A DNA stretch of 64,000 bases from an uncultured Acidobacteriaceae bacterium (GTDB taxonomy: Bacteria; Acidobacteriota; Terriglobia; Terriglobales; Acidobacteriaceae): assembly GCA_937879855.1 (NCBI GenBank), contig CALFMO010000043.1, positions 124,001 to 188,000 on the forward strand. Direction: 5' to 3'. The notes beneath the pieces were generated by a model. The model had not been told where the DNA came from. It ran no database searches and worked only from the letters and a program-made list of their open reading frames with translations. A program made the position numbers and the translations under genes. Positions within the stretch are counted from its first letter, which is position 1, and each line of letters begins with the position of its first letter. Below are positions 34,187 to 43,095 of this stretch, piece after piece.

Positions 34187-34900
34187 TTACAGGCCCGAAA
34201 GTCGCGGCGTTGACCGCTCCGCTTCCGTGCTTTCCGACTCTCCAGGATGCACATTGTGGCGAACGTCGGCGCCCTGCACCCAGAAGATGACGTCCTCGGC
34301 AATGTTGGTCGCGTGATCGGCGACTCGTTCCAGATTGCGAGCCACCAGCAGGGCATCCAGGGCCTGCCGTACAAATTCCGGCCGCTCGTTCATCGACTTG
34401 ACCAGTTGGATAAAAGCGTCGTCGCGCATGCGGTCAATCACGCTATCCATTTCAAGCACTGCCTGCGCCAGTTCTACTTTGCCCTCGATGAACGATTCAA
34501 GCGCTCGCCGCACCATGGCGCTAACCGCCGAGCCCATGCGCGCAATGTCCACCGGCAAGTCCGCCGCGGGTAGCTCGACCATATCCATAACCCGCTCGGC
34601 AATGTTCACCGCCTGGTCGCCGACACGTTCCAGATCCGAGTTAATCTTGGTTACCGCCAGGATGAATCGCAGGTCTACCGCCATCGGCTGCTGCATGGCG
34701 AGCAAATCGAATGCCGCCTCATCAATCTCGCGCTCGGCCGTGTTGATCAGGCTCTCACCTTCGAGCACCATCTGGCAGCGGGTAAGGTCGCGCTCCACGT
34801 AGGCTTGGCGGGCGCGATCCACCGCCTGCTCCGCCAGTCCTCCCATGCGAAGCAACCGCTGACGCAGATCATCAAGCCCTTGCTGAAAACGCGTGCGCAT
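34187..34900 (-). CDS. phoU: Phosphate signalling complex protein PhoU
   Basis: A 237-residue all-helical protein with two PhoU repeats. Each carries the E/D-rich metal-binding pattern: DLRFILAVTKINSDLERVGDQAVNIAER in the first (abridged) and LLVARNLERVADHATNIAEDVIF in the second (abridged). PhoU links the Pst transporter to the PhoR/PhoB two-component system and represses the Pho regulon when phosphate is ample. It is the last gene of pstC-pstA-pstB-phoU, 30 bases after pstB. No phoR/phoB genes are in the window. Confidence 0.97.
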   Translation of the reverse strand: MRTRFQQGLDDLRQRLLRMGGLAEQAVDRARQAYVERDLTRCQMVLEGESLINTAEREIDEAAFDLLAMQQPMAVDLRFILAVTKINSDLERVGDQAVNIAERVMDMVELPAADLPVDIARMGSAVSAMVRRALESFIEGKVELAQAVLEMDSVIDRMRDDAFIQLVKSMNERPEFVRQALDALLVARNLERVADHATNIAEDVIFWVQGADVRHNVHPGESESTEAERSTPRLSGL

Positions 34901-34930
34901 ACTTCAAACCTTTCTTAACCAAATCTACTC

Positions 34931-35689
34931 TTATCCGAACCTGCCCGTAATGTAGTCTTCCGTCTTTTTGTCCGACGGCTTGGTGAATATCTTTTCCGTC
35001 TTGTCAAACTCAATCAACTTCCCCAGCAAAAAAAAGCCCGTAAATTCAGCCACCCGCGCCGCCTGCTGCATGTTGTGGGTCACGATTACGATGGTATACC
35101 GCTCCTTAAGCTGGAAGATCAACTCTTCGATTTTTCCGGTCGAGATCGGATCAAGCGCCGAACAGGGCTCGTCCATCAGCAAAACTTCTGGTTCGACAGC
35201 AAGAGCGCGGGCGATGCACAAACGCTGCTGCTGGCCGCCGGACAGGCTGGCCCCAGACTTCTTATGTACTTGGTCCTTCACTTCATCCCACAGCGCTGAA
35301 ACCTCGAGCGAGTGCTGCACAATTTCGTCGAGTTTGCGGCGGTCGTTGAATCCGTTCAGCTTCAGTCCGGAAGCGACGTTGTCGTAAATCGACATCGTTG
35401 GAAATGGGTTCGCTTTTTGAAACACCATCCCAACGCGGCGGCGGAGTTGCGTCGCCGAGGTTCCGTTGTAAGCATCAATCTCACCAATGCGAACCCGACC
35501 CTCGACCCGCGCTTCCGGAATAGTTTCATGCATGCGATTGATACAGCGAATAAAGGTCGACTTGCCGCATCCCGACGGCCCAATCAGCGCAGTGGCATGA
35601 TTCGCCGCCACTTTCAGATTGATGTCGTACAGGGCCTGGCCTTTGCCGTACCACGCATTCAGGCTCTCGACCTGGATTCCAACACCCAT
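34931..35689 (-). CDS. pstB: Phosphate ABC transporter ATP-binding protein PstB
   Basis: A 252-residue ABC ATPase: Walker A GPSGCGKST, the PstB-specific FIRCINRMHE, signature LSGGQQQRLCIARAL, Walker B VLLMDEPCSALDP, and the switch histidine in VIVTHNMQQAARV. Powers PstCA-mediated phosphate uptake. Only 3 bases separate its start from pstA, so translation is coupled. Length and motifs are standard. Confidence 0.98.
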   Translation of the reverse strand: MGVGIQVESLNAWYGKGQALYDINLKVAANHATALIGPSGCGKSTFIRCINRMHETIPEARVEGRVRIGEIDAYNGTSATQLRRRVGMVFQKANPFPTMSIYDNVASGLKLNGFNDRRKLDEIVQHSLEVSALWDEVKDQVHKKSGASLSGGQQQRLCIARALAVEPEVLLMDEPCSALDPISTGKIEELIFQLKERYTIVIVTHNMQQAARVAEFTGFFLLGKLIEFDKTEKIFTKPSDKKTEDYITGRFG

Positions 35690-35692
35690 AAA

Positions 35693-36577
35693 TTATGCCG
35701 TTCCAAAAGTCCCGCGCCGCACCGCATAGCGCACGGCCGCAACCGCCGTCACGATCAGAAGGATCAGCACGAACGATCCCGCCCATGCCTGGCGGTGCCA
35801 GTCCTCATAGGGAGAATTCGCGTACACGTAAATCTGCAGCGGCAACGCAGCCGTGGGCTGATCGTAGCGGAGACTCCAATATGTATTCCCCAGAGCCGTG
35901 AAAAGCAGCGGTGCGGTTTCGCCCGCTACTCGGGCAAAAGCGAGCATCACTCCGGTGATCACACCCGACGTCGCCGTGCGCAGAGTTACTGAGAGCGTCG
36001 TCCGCCAGCGCGGCACGCCAAGTCCATACGCCGCTTCCCGCAACGCTTGCGGCACCAGCAGCAGCATTTCTTCGGTAGTCCGGCAAATGGTCGGCACCAT
36101 CATGATCGAGAGCGCTACTCCGCCCGCCAGCGCTGAGAACCCATGTCCACGGACCAGGATTGCCCACGCAACGATTCCGATCACAATGGATGGCACGCCA
36201 TTCAGCACGTCCGCGGTAAAACGGATCGCGCTTCCGAAACGATTACGGCCAAACTCGGCCAGATAAATACCGGCCCCGATTCCGAACGGCACCCCGATGA
36301 CGCTGGCAATTCCAAGGATCAGGAGCGATCCGACGATCGCGTTTGCCATACCGCCACCTGGCTCTCCCACAGGTTTGGGAGTTTGCGTGAGGAAGGCCCA
36401 GTTGATCGAGCCGACCCCGCGATACACGAGGTAGCCGAAGATGGCAACCAGCGGCGCCAAAACGAGTACGACAGTTAGGATCGCTACGCCGGTCATAAAA
36501 TGATCCATAAGACGGCGACGCCAGGTGATTGGCGGCATACCCGCTGGCACGACGACTTTGTTTGTCGCCTCAGGCAT
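35693..36577 (-). CDS. pstA: Phosphate ABC transporter permease PstA
   Basis: A 294-residue inner-membrane protein with about six transmembrane helices. The cytosolic EAA loop reads REAAYGLGVPRWRTTLSVTL. FGIGAGIYLAEFGRNRFG and VNGVPSIVIGIVA-like LNGVPSIVIGIVAWA are typical of PstA. Forms the phosphate channel with PstC. The start overlaps the pstC stop by 8 bases. Confidence 0.96.
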   Translation of the reverse strand: MPEATNKVVVPAGMPPITWRRRLMDHFMTGVAILTVVLVLAPLVAIFGYLVYRGVGSINWAFLTQTPKPVGEPGGGMANAIVGSLLILGIASVIGVPFGIGAGIYLAEFGRNRFGSAIRFTADVLNGVPSIVIGIVAWAILVRGHGFSALAGGVALSIMMVPTICRTTEEMLLLVPQALREAAYGLGVPRWRTTLSVTLRTATSGVITGVMLAFARVAGETAPLLFTALGNTYWSLRYDQPTAALPLQIYVYANSPYEDWHRQAWAGSFVLILLIVTAVAAVRYAVRRGTFGTA

Positions 36578-37604
36578 GTCCCCTCGCAGGTTGGCCGCGC
36601 GTCACCGTCCACACCAGCAACTGCGCCAGCGCGTTCACGATGATCGTAACCACGAAGAGGGCCAGTCCAATCTCAACCAACGCGGAAAGATAGACATCGC
36701 CGGTGGCCTCGCTGAACTCATTGGCGAGTACGCTGGCCATGGTGTATCCCGGCGCGAACAACGACTTCGTAATCTCCGGCTTGTTTCCGATCACCATGGT
36801 GACGGCCATGGTTTCCCCCAGCGCCCGGCCTAATCCAAGAATGACTGCGCCAACAATTCCGGCGCGGGCATTCCGTAACACCCCGACTCGGATCATCTCC
36901 CAGCGCGTTGCCCCCAGAGCCAGTACGCCCTCACGCTGATGCTGAGGGACAACCATAAGCACCTCGCGCGTGATCGACGAAATGATGGGGATAATCATGA
37001 TCGCCAGGATGATTCCTGCTGCTAGCATTCCGTATCCGTAAGGAGCACCGTCAAACAGGCCCGTCCAGCCAAGGCTTTTCGCCAGCAGAGGCTGAACGTA
37101 CCCGCTCAACAAGGGTACTAGCACAAAAATTCCCCACAACCCATAAATCACGCTGGGAATCGCGGCCAGTAGTTCCACGAAAAACGAGAGCGGGCCGCGC
37201 AGCGCCCGGGGGCACATTTCCGTGGTGAATACCGCGACCCCCACCCCGAGCGGGACGGCGATAATAAGCGCCACCACTGACGAAACCAGCGTCCCATAGA
37301 TAAACGGCAGAGCGCCGAACTTTTCGTTAACGGGATCCCAGTCGCTCGTGCCGAGGAATCTCAAGCCGAATGCATGCCAGGAGAGGCCCGAACCAGAGAT
37401 GAGTTCCCAAACGATAAGAGCCAGCACTCCGATGACGGCCAGGCCGCACGTCATCATCACTGACTTGAAGATCACATCGCGGATCTCTCCGCCAGAAACC
37501 CGTAGTAAAGGGGCCACCCGGTGCGCCGATACCGAAGTAACCTTCGTCCCTTCAACAGGTTGCGGTCCGGGCATATCAGGCCGAGGTAACGCTGGATTGG
37601 CCAT
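36570..37604 (-). CDS. pstC: Phosphate ABC transporter permease PstC
   Basis: A 344-residue inner-membrane protein. A longer-than-usual cytosolic N-terminus (about 45 residues) precedes the membrane helices. PstC signatures: FLGTSDWDPVNEKFGALPF, YGTLVSSVVALIIAVPLGVG, IPSVIYGLWGIFVLVP, and the EAA loop EGVLALGATRWEMIRVGVL. First gene of the pstCAB-phoU operon. pstS, usually first in the operon, is instead 7 kb away on the same strand. A Pho-box-like repeat lies just upstream. Confidence 0.96.
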   Translation of the reverse strand: MANPALPRPDMPGPQPVEGTKVTSVSAHRVAPLLRVSGGEIRDVIFKSVMMTCGLAVIGVLALIVWELISGSGLSWHAFGLRFLGTSDWDPVNEKFGALPFIYGTLVSSVVALIIAVPLGVGVAVFTTEMCPRALRGPLSFFVELLAAIPSVIYGLWGIFVLVPLLSGYVQPLLAKSLGWTGLFDGAPYGYGMLAAGIILAIMIIPIISSITREVLMVVPQHQREGVLALGATRWEMIRVGVLRNARAGIVGAVILGLGRALGETMAVTMVIGNKPEITKSLFAPGYTMASVLANEFSEATGDVYLSALVEIGLALFVVTIIVNALAQLLVWTVTRGQPARGHA

Positions 37605-37627
37605 TCCGCTTAACCCTAGCAGAGGCG

Positions 37628-37645
37628 TGTTACAAAGGTGTTAAA
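37628..37645 (-). promoter_or_regulatory. Pho-box-like direct repeat upstream of pstC
   Basis: Plus strand TGTTACA (37628) and TGTTAAA (37639) are 11 bases apart; on the pstC strand this reads TTTAACA-cctt-TGTAACA. The 11-bp period and TGTAAC core match the repeat before pstS and resemble PhoB-type half-sites (CTGTCAT with 4-base spacers). It ends 24 bases before the pstC start. Confidence 0.5.
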
Positions 37646-37763
37646 ATCAGTCAGGCTGTTTCCGCCGGGGACTATCTGTCACTCTAGTTTTCGCTGTCTG
37701 CGGTTCATGTTCAAGAAATTAGCGCACTATTGATCCTCGCCCGCAACCTGGATTTGTTTTTTT

Positions 37764-38618
37764 ATGTCCATCGCTCATGATCGTAGCCGGCTTGTCTTCC
37801 AGAAGACAGAGCGGGCGCTGCTGAAGCTTTCGTCCCAACAGACCGCGGAGAACGTCCACGACTTTCGCACGACCAGCCGACGGCTTCAAACCCTCCTCGA
37901 AAAACTCCTTCCCGAGCGAGATCGGAACCAAAAAAAACTTCTTAAAATGCTGAGCCGGATTCGCAAGCGTGCGGGTAAACTTCGCGACCTCGATGTTCAA
38001 CTTGCTGCCCTCCGCAGCTTGAAGGTTCCTCAGGAACCGCGTCGCAAAACACAGCTCATGCACGGCCTGATCGAGCTTCGCGGAAAACATGAAAAAAAGC
38101 TGCGCAAGATGTTGACCAAAGATGTGCTTCGCGAGCTCCGTAAGCGCCTCAAGCGAGGCGCGAAAGAAGTTCGACCCGACACCAGCCACGACGCCCTGAA
38201 CGTTGCCCGGTCGATGTTCAACGAAGTGGTTCGTCCTTCCGGGCCGGTCAGCGAGGATCTGCTGCACCAGTACCGCATGGTGGTGAAGCGCGCCCGCTAC
38301 GCCGCGGAATTTGCTCCAAAATCTGCCGAGGCCAACCAGTTTATCGGTCAGCTTAAACGGCTGCAGGATGCCGTGGGCAATTGGCATGATTGGTTGACCT
38401 TGACCCAAGCAGCCTCCCAAAGGCTAGGCGACGTTAGTCAATCGTCGCTGGTGGCCGTGCTCCACAACGTGACGAGAGGCAAATTCCGCCAAGCCGTCGT
38501 CACGCTCGCTGCTACCCCCATCGAGCACGCAAAACCAGTGGCCGTTTCATCGGATCAAGTACGCAGAATGAGCACGAAGAGTCCCACGCTGGTTGAGCGC
38601 ACCGAATCCGCCGCATAG
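37764..38618 (+). CDS. CHAD domain protein (polyphosphate-binding)
   Basis: A 284-residue, strongly basic, all-helical protein. Conserved CHAD histidines and basic residues are visible in VHDFRTTSRRLQTLL, the KRAGKLRDLDVQLAAL helix, LLHQYRMVVKRARYAAEF and QDAVGNWHDWLTL. CHAD domains bind inorganic polyphosphate and often sit beside polyphosphate genes. Here ppx follows after 90 bases and ppk1 lies 2 kb further on the other strand. A role in polyphosphate granule localisation is an inference from the family. It is divergent from pstC. Confidence 0.95.
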   Translation: MSIAHDRSRLVFQKTERALLKLSSQQTAENVHDFRTTSRRLQTLLEKLLPERDRNQKKLLKMLSRIRKRAGKLRDLDVQLAALRSLKVPQEPRRKTQLMHGLIELRGKHEKKLRKMLTKDVLRELRKRLKRGAKEVRPDTSHDALNVARSMFNEVVRPSGPVSEDLLHQYRMVVKRARYAAEFAPKSAEANQFIGQLKRLQDAVGNWHDWLTLTQAASQRLGDVSQSSLVAVLHNVTRGKFRQAVVTLAATPIEHAKPVAVSSDQVRRMSTKSPTLVERTESAA

Positions 38619-38708
38619 CAGGCTCGCCTAGGCTCGAAGCGAAAAGCCAGTAGCCGGCAGCCCAAGATGACGATCCCGCCGCACGCATGTAAACTGTGAG
38701 CTTCCGCC

Positions 38709-40238
38709 ATGCCCACGTTTGCCGCGGTTGATATCGGCTCCAACTCCGTCCGACTAAAAATTGCGCGATTGCAATCTGGGCGCCTCCGCGCTCTCCACGA
38801 AGACCGCGAAGTCACGCGCCTTGGCGAAGGCGTGTTCGGCTCCGGATTCCTTACTCCCGATTCCATCGCCGAAACCGTGAAGGTGCTGCGCCGGTTTCAT
38901 CGTGCTACACAGCAGATTGTCACCGACAGTGTGCGCGTCGTCGCGACTAGCGCCTTGCGCGACGCGCGCAACTCTCAAGCTTTTCTGGAGTGGGTACGCT
39001 CGGCCACTGGCTGGCGGGTCGAGATCATCTCGGGGATTGAAGAGGCGCGACTCATTCACCTGGGCCTCATCTCCAGTGGGCGCATCGACAGCGCTCCGAC
39101 TCTCATGATGGACCTCGGCGGCGGTAGTTGCGAACTGACCATCACACAAGGCGGCCACATCCGCGACGCGGTCAGCCTTCCTCTCGGCGCGGTTCGCCTG
39201 ACCAACGAGTTCCTGCGACATGATCCCATCCGCAAGGGCGAACTCAAACGACTACGCGGCTTCATCACGCGCGAGGTCAATCGCATCATCGATCGCATGA
39301 GCACCGCGAAAATCAAGAACGTGATTGCGACCTCAGGCACGGCCGCAGCCCTGGCGGCGGTGGCAAGCCACCTGCGCCGAGGCGGCGGTCGGCAGCGGCT
39401 CATCGTCTCCTCCGCCGAAATGAAGCGGATCGCTAAACGCCTGGCACGTTTGCCGGTAACGGAACGCCGCAAGATAGAAGGCATCGGCCCGCGACGCGCG
39501 GAGATCATCGTCGCCGGAGCCATCGTCTACCAGGAGTTGTTGGACCGGCTCCGGCTCAAGGGCTTCCGCTATTCCCCGCTGGGCTTGCGCGACGGCATCC
39601 TCGCCCAGATGGCCGCCGACTACGATCGCAGTACGCGCTCCGGGAGGCAGGTCGAGTTCGAACGCTGGGAATCGATTATCACTGCGGTTAACCATTACCG
39701 CGTCGACCGCAAGCATGCTCTCGACGTTCGCAACGCAGCCACTTTATTGTTCTCGGCGCTGCGCTCGCTGCACCGCCTTCCACCGGAATACCGCGAGTGG
39801 CTCTCGGCTGCGGCCATGCTTTACGAAGTCGGCGATTACGTGAATCGCAACGGCCGCCACCGCCATACCCACTACATCATTTCCAACTCAGAGATATTAG
39901 GCTACACACCACAACAACGGCGCATTATCGCGGCCATTGCGCGTTACCTGGGGAAATCCCGGCCCACTCTGGAAGACGGCCCGATGAAATTGCTGGATCC
40001 AGGGGATCGCGCCGACGTGCAGAAAGCAATTCTGTTGCTTCGCCTGGCGCGCGCGCTGAACCTGGGCCGCAGTCACGCGGTGGACAAAGTACGCGTGGCC
40101 GTTCGCTCCGCGGAAGTGAAGTTGACCCTGGTTCCTCGGCGTCGCATGGGAGTGGATCTGGAAATGTGGGCCATTGAAAAAGAGCGGGATTATTTTCGCG
40201 AAGTTTTCGGACGTGAACTCTCTACGGCGGCCTCGTAG
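38709..40238 (+). CDS. ppx: Exopolyphosphatase / Ppx-GppA family
   Basis: A 509-residue protein. The ASKHA phosphatase domains (about 1-300) show AVDIGSNSVRLKIARL, VVATSALRDARN, GIEEARLIHLG, LMMDLGGGSCELTI and IGPRRAEIIVAGA. The C-terminal HD-like helical domain (about 310-509) has YEVGDYVNRNGRHRHTHYII with its histidine cluster. It hydrolyses terminal phosphates of polyphosphate and/or pppGpp. Context with CHAD and ppk1 favours polyphosphate. The final 49 bases overlap the 3' end of sixA on the opposite strand. Confidence 0.95.
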   Translation: MPTFAAVDIGSNSVRLKIARLQSGRLRALHEDREVTRLGEGVFGSGFLTPDSIAETVKVLRRFHRATQQIVTDSVRVVATSALRDARNSQAFLEWVRSATGWRVEIISGIEEARLIHLGLISSGRIDSAPTLMMDLGGGSCELTITQGGHIRDAVSLPLGAVRLTNEFLRHDPIRKGELKRLRGFITREVNRIIDRMSTAKIKNVIATSGTAAALAAVASHLRRGGGRQRLIVSSAEMKRIAKRLARLPVTERRKIEGIGPRRAEIIVAGAIVYQELLDRLRLKGFRYSPLGLRDGILAQMAADYDRSTRSGRQVEFERWESIITAVNHYRVDRKHALDVRNAATLLFSALRSLHRLPPEYREWLSAAAMLYEVGDYVNRNGRHRHTHYIISNSEILGYTPQQRRIIAAIARYLGKSRPTLEDGPMKLLDPGDRADVQKAILLLRLARALNLGRSHAVDKVRVAVRSAEVKLTLVPRRRMGVDLEMWAIEKERDYFREVFGRELSTAAS

Positions 40239-40720
40239 AGTGACCGCATAACCTTCGGCGTAAGGCACCACTGCAGGAGGCCGGCAGTTCGGCGCATTTC
40301 CACCTTGGCCACCGCGCCCTTCTTCAGTTCCAGCGAAGCTTCGCACCCGGAGTCGCTGATCACCGCTCCCAGAAATTGGCTTAAATTCGGATTGTGCCCC
40401 ACCACCATGATGGCTTCCTGGCGAGAGTATTTGTCCAGTAGTTTGCGGAAATCGGCGAGCCCAGCCTCGGGGCGCAGGCCATTGTCGATTTGCAACTTGC
40501 CTTCGTAGCCCAGTTCGTTGCCGACTAAAGAAGCCGTCTGCAGGCAGCGCTTTAATGGGCTGGAAACGATCGCATCCACCTGAACATTCAACGCGGCCAA
40601 AGCGCGCCCGACGTAGCCGCACTGCTCGATTCCCTCTTTGTCGAGAGCGCGTTTCTCGTCTTTTTTCGGGTTCGCAAAATGTTCACCCGCGCTGGCGTGA
40701 CGGAGAAAGTAAAGGATCAT
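40190..40720 (-). CDS. sixA: SixA-type histidine phosphatase
   Basis: A 176-residue branch-1 histidine phosphatase. RHG-type motif LRHASAGEH contains the catalytic His8; SSPLKRCLQTA supplies an arginine, and the second histidine is in MVVGHNPNLS. SixA in E. coli acts on phosphohistidine in phosphotransfer proteins. In this polyphosphate cluster a substrate linked to polyphosphate metabolism, for example the phosphohistidine of PPK, is possible but unproven. It begins 6 bases after ppk1 ends. Confidence 0.92.
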   Translation of the reverse strand: MILYFLRHASAGEHFANPKKDEKRALDKEGIEQCGYVGRALAALNVQVDAIVSSPLKRCLQTASLVGNELGYEGKLQIDNGLRPEAGLADFRKLLDKYSRQEAIMVVGHNPNLSQFLGAVISDSGCEASLELKKGAVAKVEMRRTAGLLQWCLTPKVMRSLYEAAVESSRPKTSRK

Positions 40721-40726
40721 CGCAGC

Positions 40727-42886
40727 TTATCTTTCCCTCCCTGTCATCACTCTACGCCTTCGCGCGTGAACCGGCGCAGGGAGCGCGGCCGGAGACTTGC
40801 CCTCTGCAACACTCATCAGAAAATCCTGTGCGCTGAACGCTGCCGCACCAGTCGGAGGTCGGCGGTTCCGGGCACCGCGCAGAGGCTGCCACGCACGCAT
40901 GTAGGTCGCATCCTTGAGCAGAATTCGTGCTTTGCGGTTGTCGGCCAGGTACGCGTCGAGGATTTCGTGCCGAACCCGTTCCCGCAGCATTTCGTCGCGC
41001 AGCGGCACCAGTACTTCCACCCTCTCGTAAAGATTTCGCGGCATCCAGTCCGCGCTGCCCATGTAAATCTCTTCTTCGCCCCCGTTGGCAAAGTAAAAGA
41101 TGCGGCTATGCTCCAGAAAGCGGCCCACGATGCTGCGCACGCGAATGTTTTCGCTCACGCCCCTCACTCCCGGCCGAAGCGCACAAATTCCGCGCACGAT
41201 CAAGTCGATCTGCACTCCCGCTTGCGAGGCCCGATACAAAGCCTGGATGACTGTTTTGTCCAGCAACGCATTCATCTTCGCGATGATGCGGCCTTCCCTG
41301 CCCTGGCGCACGTGCTCCGCTTCGCGATCGATCAACGCGATCGATTTCTCTGCCAGATCGAGCGGCGCCACCAGCAGCGGCTCGTAGCTGGGATTCTCGG
41401 CGTACGCGGTCAGAAAGCTGAAAACGTCGTGCACCGCTCGCGTGATTTCTGGGTTAGCCGTGAACAGACTGAGGTCGGTGTAAATTCGCGCGGTGGTCGC
41501 ATTGTAATTCCCGGTGCCGATGTGGGCATAGCTGCGGGTCAGCCCATCGGGATCGCGGCGCACCAGCAGTGACAACTTGCAGTGCGTCTTCAAGCCCACC
41601 AGTCCGTGAAAGACTTGCACTCCGGCATCTTCCAAATCACGCGCCCAGCGTATGTTCGAGGCCTCGTCGAAGCGCGCCTTCAACTCCACCACCGCCGTCA
41701 CTTCCTTGCGCGAGGCCGCATCCATGAGCGACGGAACGATCAGCGAATGTTCGCTGGTCCGGTAAAGAGTCTGCTTGATGGAAAGAACCTTTTCATCTTC
41801 CGCCGCTGACTCGATAAACGAAATGACTGCGTCGTAAGAATCGAAGGGGTGATGGAGCAGAATGTCATGACCGCGCAATTCTTCGAACAGATCTTTCGAC
41901 TTCGCAGTTAACCGCAACTCCCGCGGCGAAAATGTGCGGTACTTGAGGTCGGGACGATTGACCTGCTCATATATATTGAACAGGCGGGAAAGATTGACTG
42001 GCCCATTCACAGGAAACACTTGCCAGGGGTCCAGCTCAAAGACCGTGCGTAACCGTTCGGTGATCTCCGGGTCGGCGTCGGCTTCAATTTCCATCCGCAC
42101 GGCATCGCCTTTGCGCCGGTTATGTAACTCGGCGCGCACCGACTCCAGCAAACTTCGCGCCTCCTCCTCCGCCATATAAAGATTGCTGTTACGGGTCACG
42201 CGAAAAGGCGCTGACGAAACAATGTCGTAGCCGTGATACATACGTACCGCATGATGAGCCACCAAATCCGCCAGGAAGATAAAATCCGCCGTGTTCTCAG
42301 AGGGCAGCCGCACCAGTCGCGGCAGAGCCCGCGGCACCGAGACAACGCCCGTATAGGCTAGCGCCGAACGCCGCCGACGGCGCAAAAGGAATCCCAGGCA
42401 CAACGCTTTGTTGATGACTCGCGGAAACGGATGCGCAGGATCTACCGTGACCGGCGTCAACAGCGGGTCGAGCTCTTTCTCGCAGTATTCCTCGACAAAG
42501 CGCATAGCTTCCGCGTCCAGTTCGTGCAAACCCAGCACGCGGATTCCATTCTCCGCGAGCGCCGGTCTCAGCCGCGCGTTCCAGCAGTCATACTGGTCGT
42601 CCACAAATTCGTGGGTCAGCTTGTTCAGCAAATCCCGTTTTTCCGTAAGACTCACACCGTCGGGCCCCGCCTCGTTGTAGCCGTCTTCGATCTGCTGCAT
42701 CATGGCAGCCACGCGCACTTCGAAGAATTCATCCAGATTGCTGGCGGAGATAGATAAGAACTTCAAGCGCTCGAGCAGCGGGTTGCCCTCATCCGACGCC
42801 TCTTCCAGCACACGCCGGTTGAACGCCAGCCAGGAGGTGTCGCGGTTGAGGTAATACTGTGGATTGTCGAGCGAAATGCGAACCAT
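40727..42886 (-). CDS. ppk: Polyphosphate kinase 1
   Basis: A 719-residue PPK1, which reversibly makes polyphosphate from ATP. Domains in order: N-terminal helical domain with YLNRDTSWLAFNRRVLEEA, the head domain, and two PLD-like catalytic domains. The autophosphorylated histidine lies in YAHIGTGNYNATTARIYTD. Other family blocks include SIKQTLYRTSEHS, VTAVVELKARFDEASNIRWA and IYMGSADWMPRNLYERVEV. The C-terminus carries a short basic extension. Length is normal. sixA follows directly. Confidence 0.97.
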   Translation of the reverse strand: MVRISLDNPQYYLNRDTSWLAFNRRVLEEASDEGNPLLERLKFLSISASNLDEFFEVRVAAMMQQIEDGYNEAGPDGVSLTEKRDLLNKLTHEFVDDQYDCWNARLRPALAENGIRVLGLHELDAEAMRFVEEYCEKELDPLLTPVTVDPAHPFPRVINKALCLGFLLRRRRRSALAYTGVVSVPRALPRLVRLPSENTADFIFLADLVAHHAVRMYHGYDIVSSAPFRVTRNSNLYMAEEEARSLLESVRAELHNRRKGDAVRMEIEADADPEITERLRTVFELDPWQVFPVNGPVNLSRLFNIYEQVNRPDLKYRTFSPRELRLTAKSKDLFEELRGHDILLHHPFDSYDAVISFIESAAEDEKVLSIKQTLYRTSEHSLIVPSLMDAASRKEVTAVVELKARFDEASNIRWARDLEDAGVQVFHGLVGLKTHCKLSLLVRRDPDGLTRSYAHIGTGNYNATTARIYTDLSLFTANPEITRAVHDVFSFLTAYAENPSYEPLLVAPLDLAEKSIALIDREAEHVRQGREGRIIAKMNALLDKTVIQALYRASQAGVQIDLIVRGICALRPGVRGVSENIRVRSIVGRFLEHSRIFYFANGGEEEIYMGSADWMPRNLYERVEVLVPLRDEMLRERVRHEILDAYLADNRKARILLKDATYMRAWQPLRGARNRRPPTGAAAFSAQDFLMSVAEGKSPAALPAPVHARRRRVMTGRER

Positions 42887-43021
42887 GGAGACGCGCTTAT
42901 CTTAATTCTTGTGATTTTTCGTACGAAACGAACCTTGAGCGAAGCCCTGACTCGTTACGGGAACATCAGTATAAAACATTCCAGGAAACTGCAGTGAGCC
43001 GGCAACGAACATGGTGCCGAA

Positions 43022-43066
43022 GCAAAAAACCGGCGCCTGGGCAGTTAAGTTCTGTCCAAGTGCCGG
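43022..43066 (-). terminator. Rho-independent terminator after the porin gene
   Basis: Stem halves CCGGCGCCTGGGCAG (43030-43044) and CTGTCCAAGTGCCGG (43052-43066) pair around a short loop. The adjoining AAAAAA at 43024-43029 is a U-run on the minus strand. It lies about 30 bases past the porin stop and separates pstS-porin from ppk1-sixA. Confidence 0.75.
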
Positions 43067-43095
43067 TACTGTTAAGCCTGCTGCTCAGCCGGCCG

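Noticed and set aside
37675..37702. CTGTCAC and CTGTCTG on the plus strand before the CHAD gene as a Pho box
   Set aside because: The spacing is 18 bases, not 11, and only one good half-site is present.
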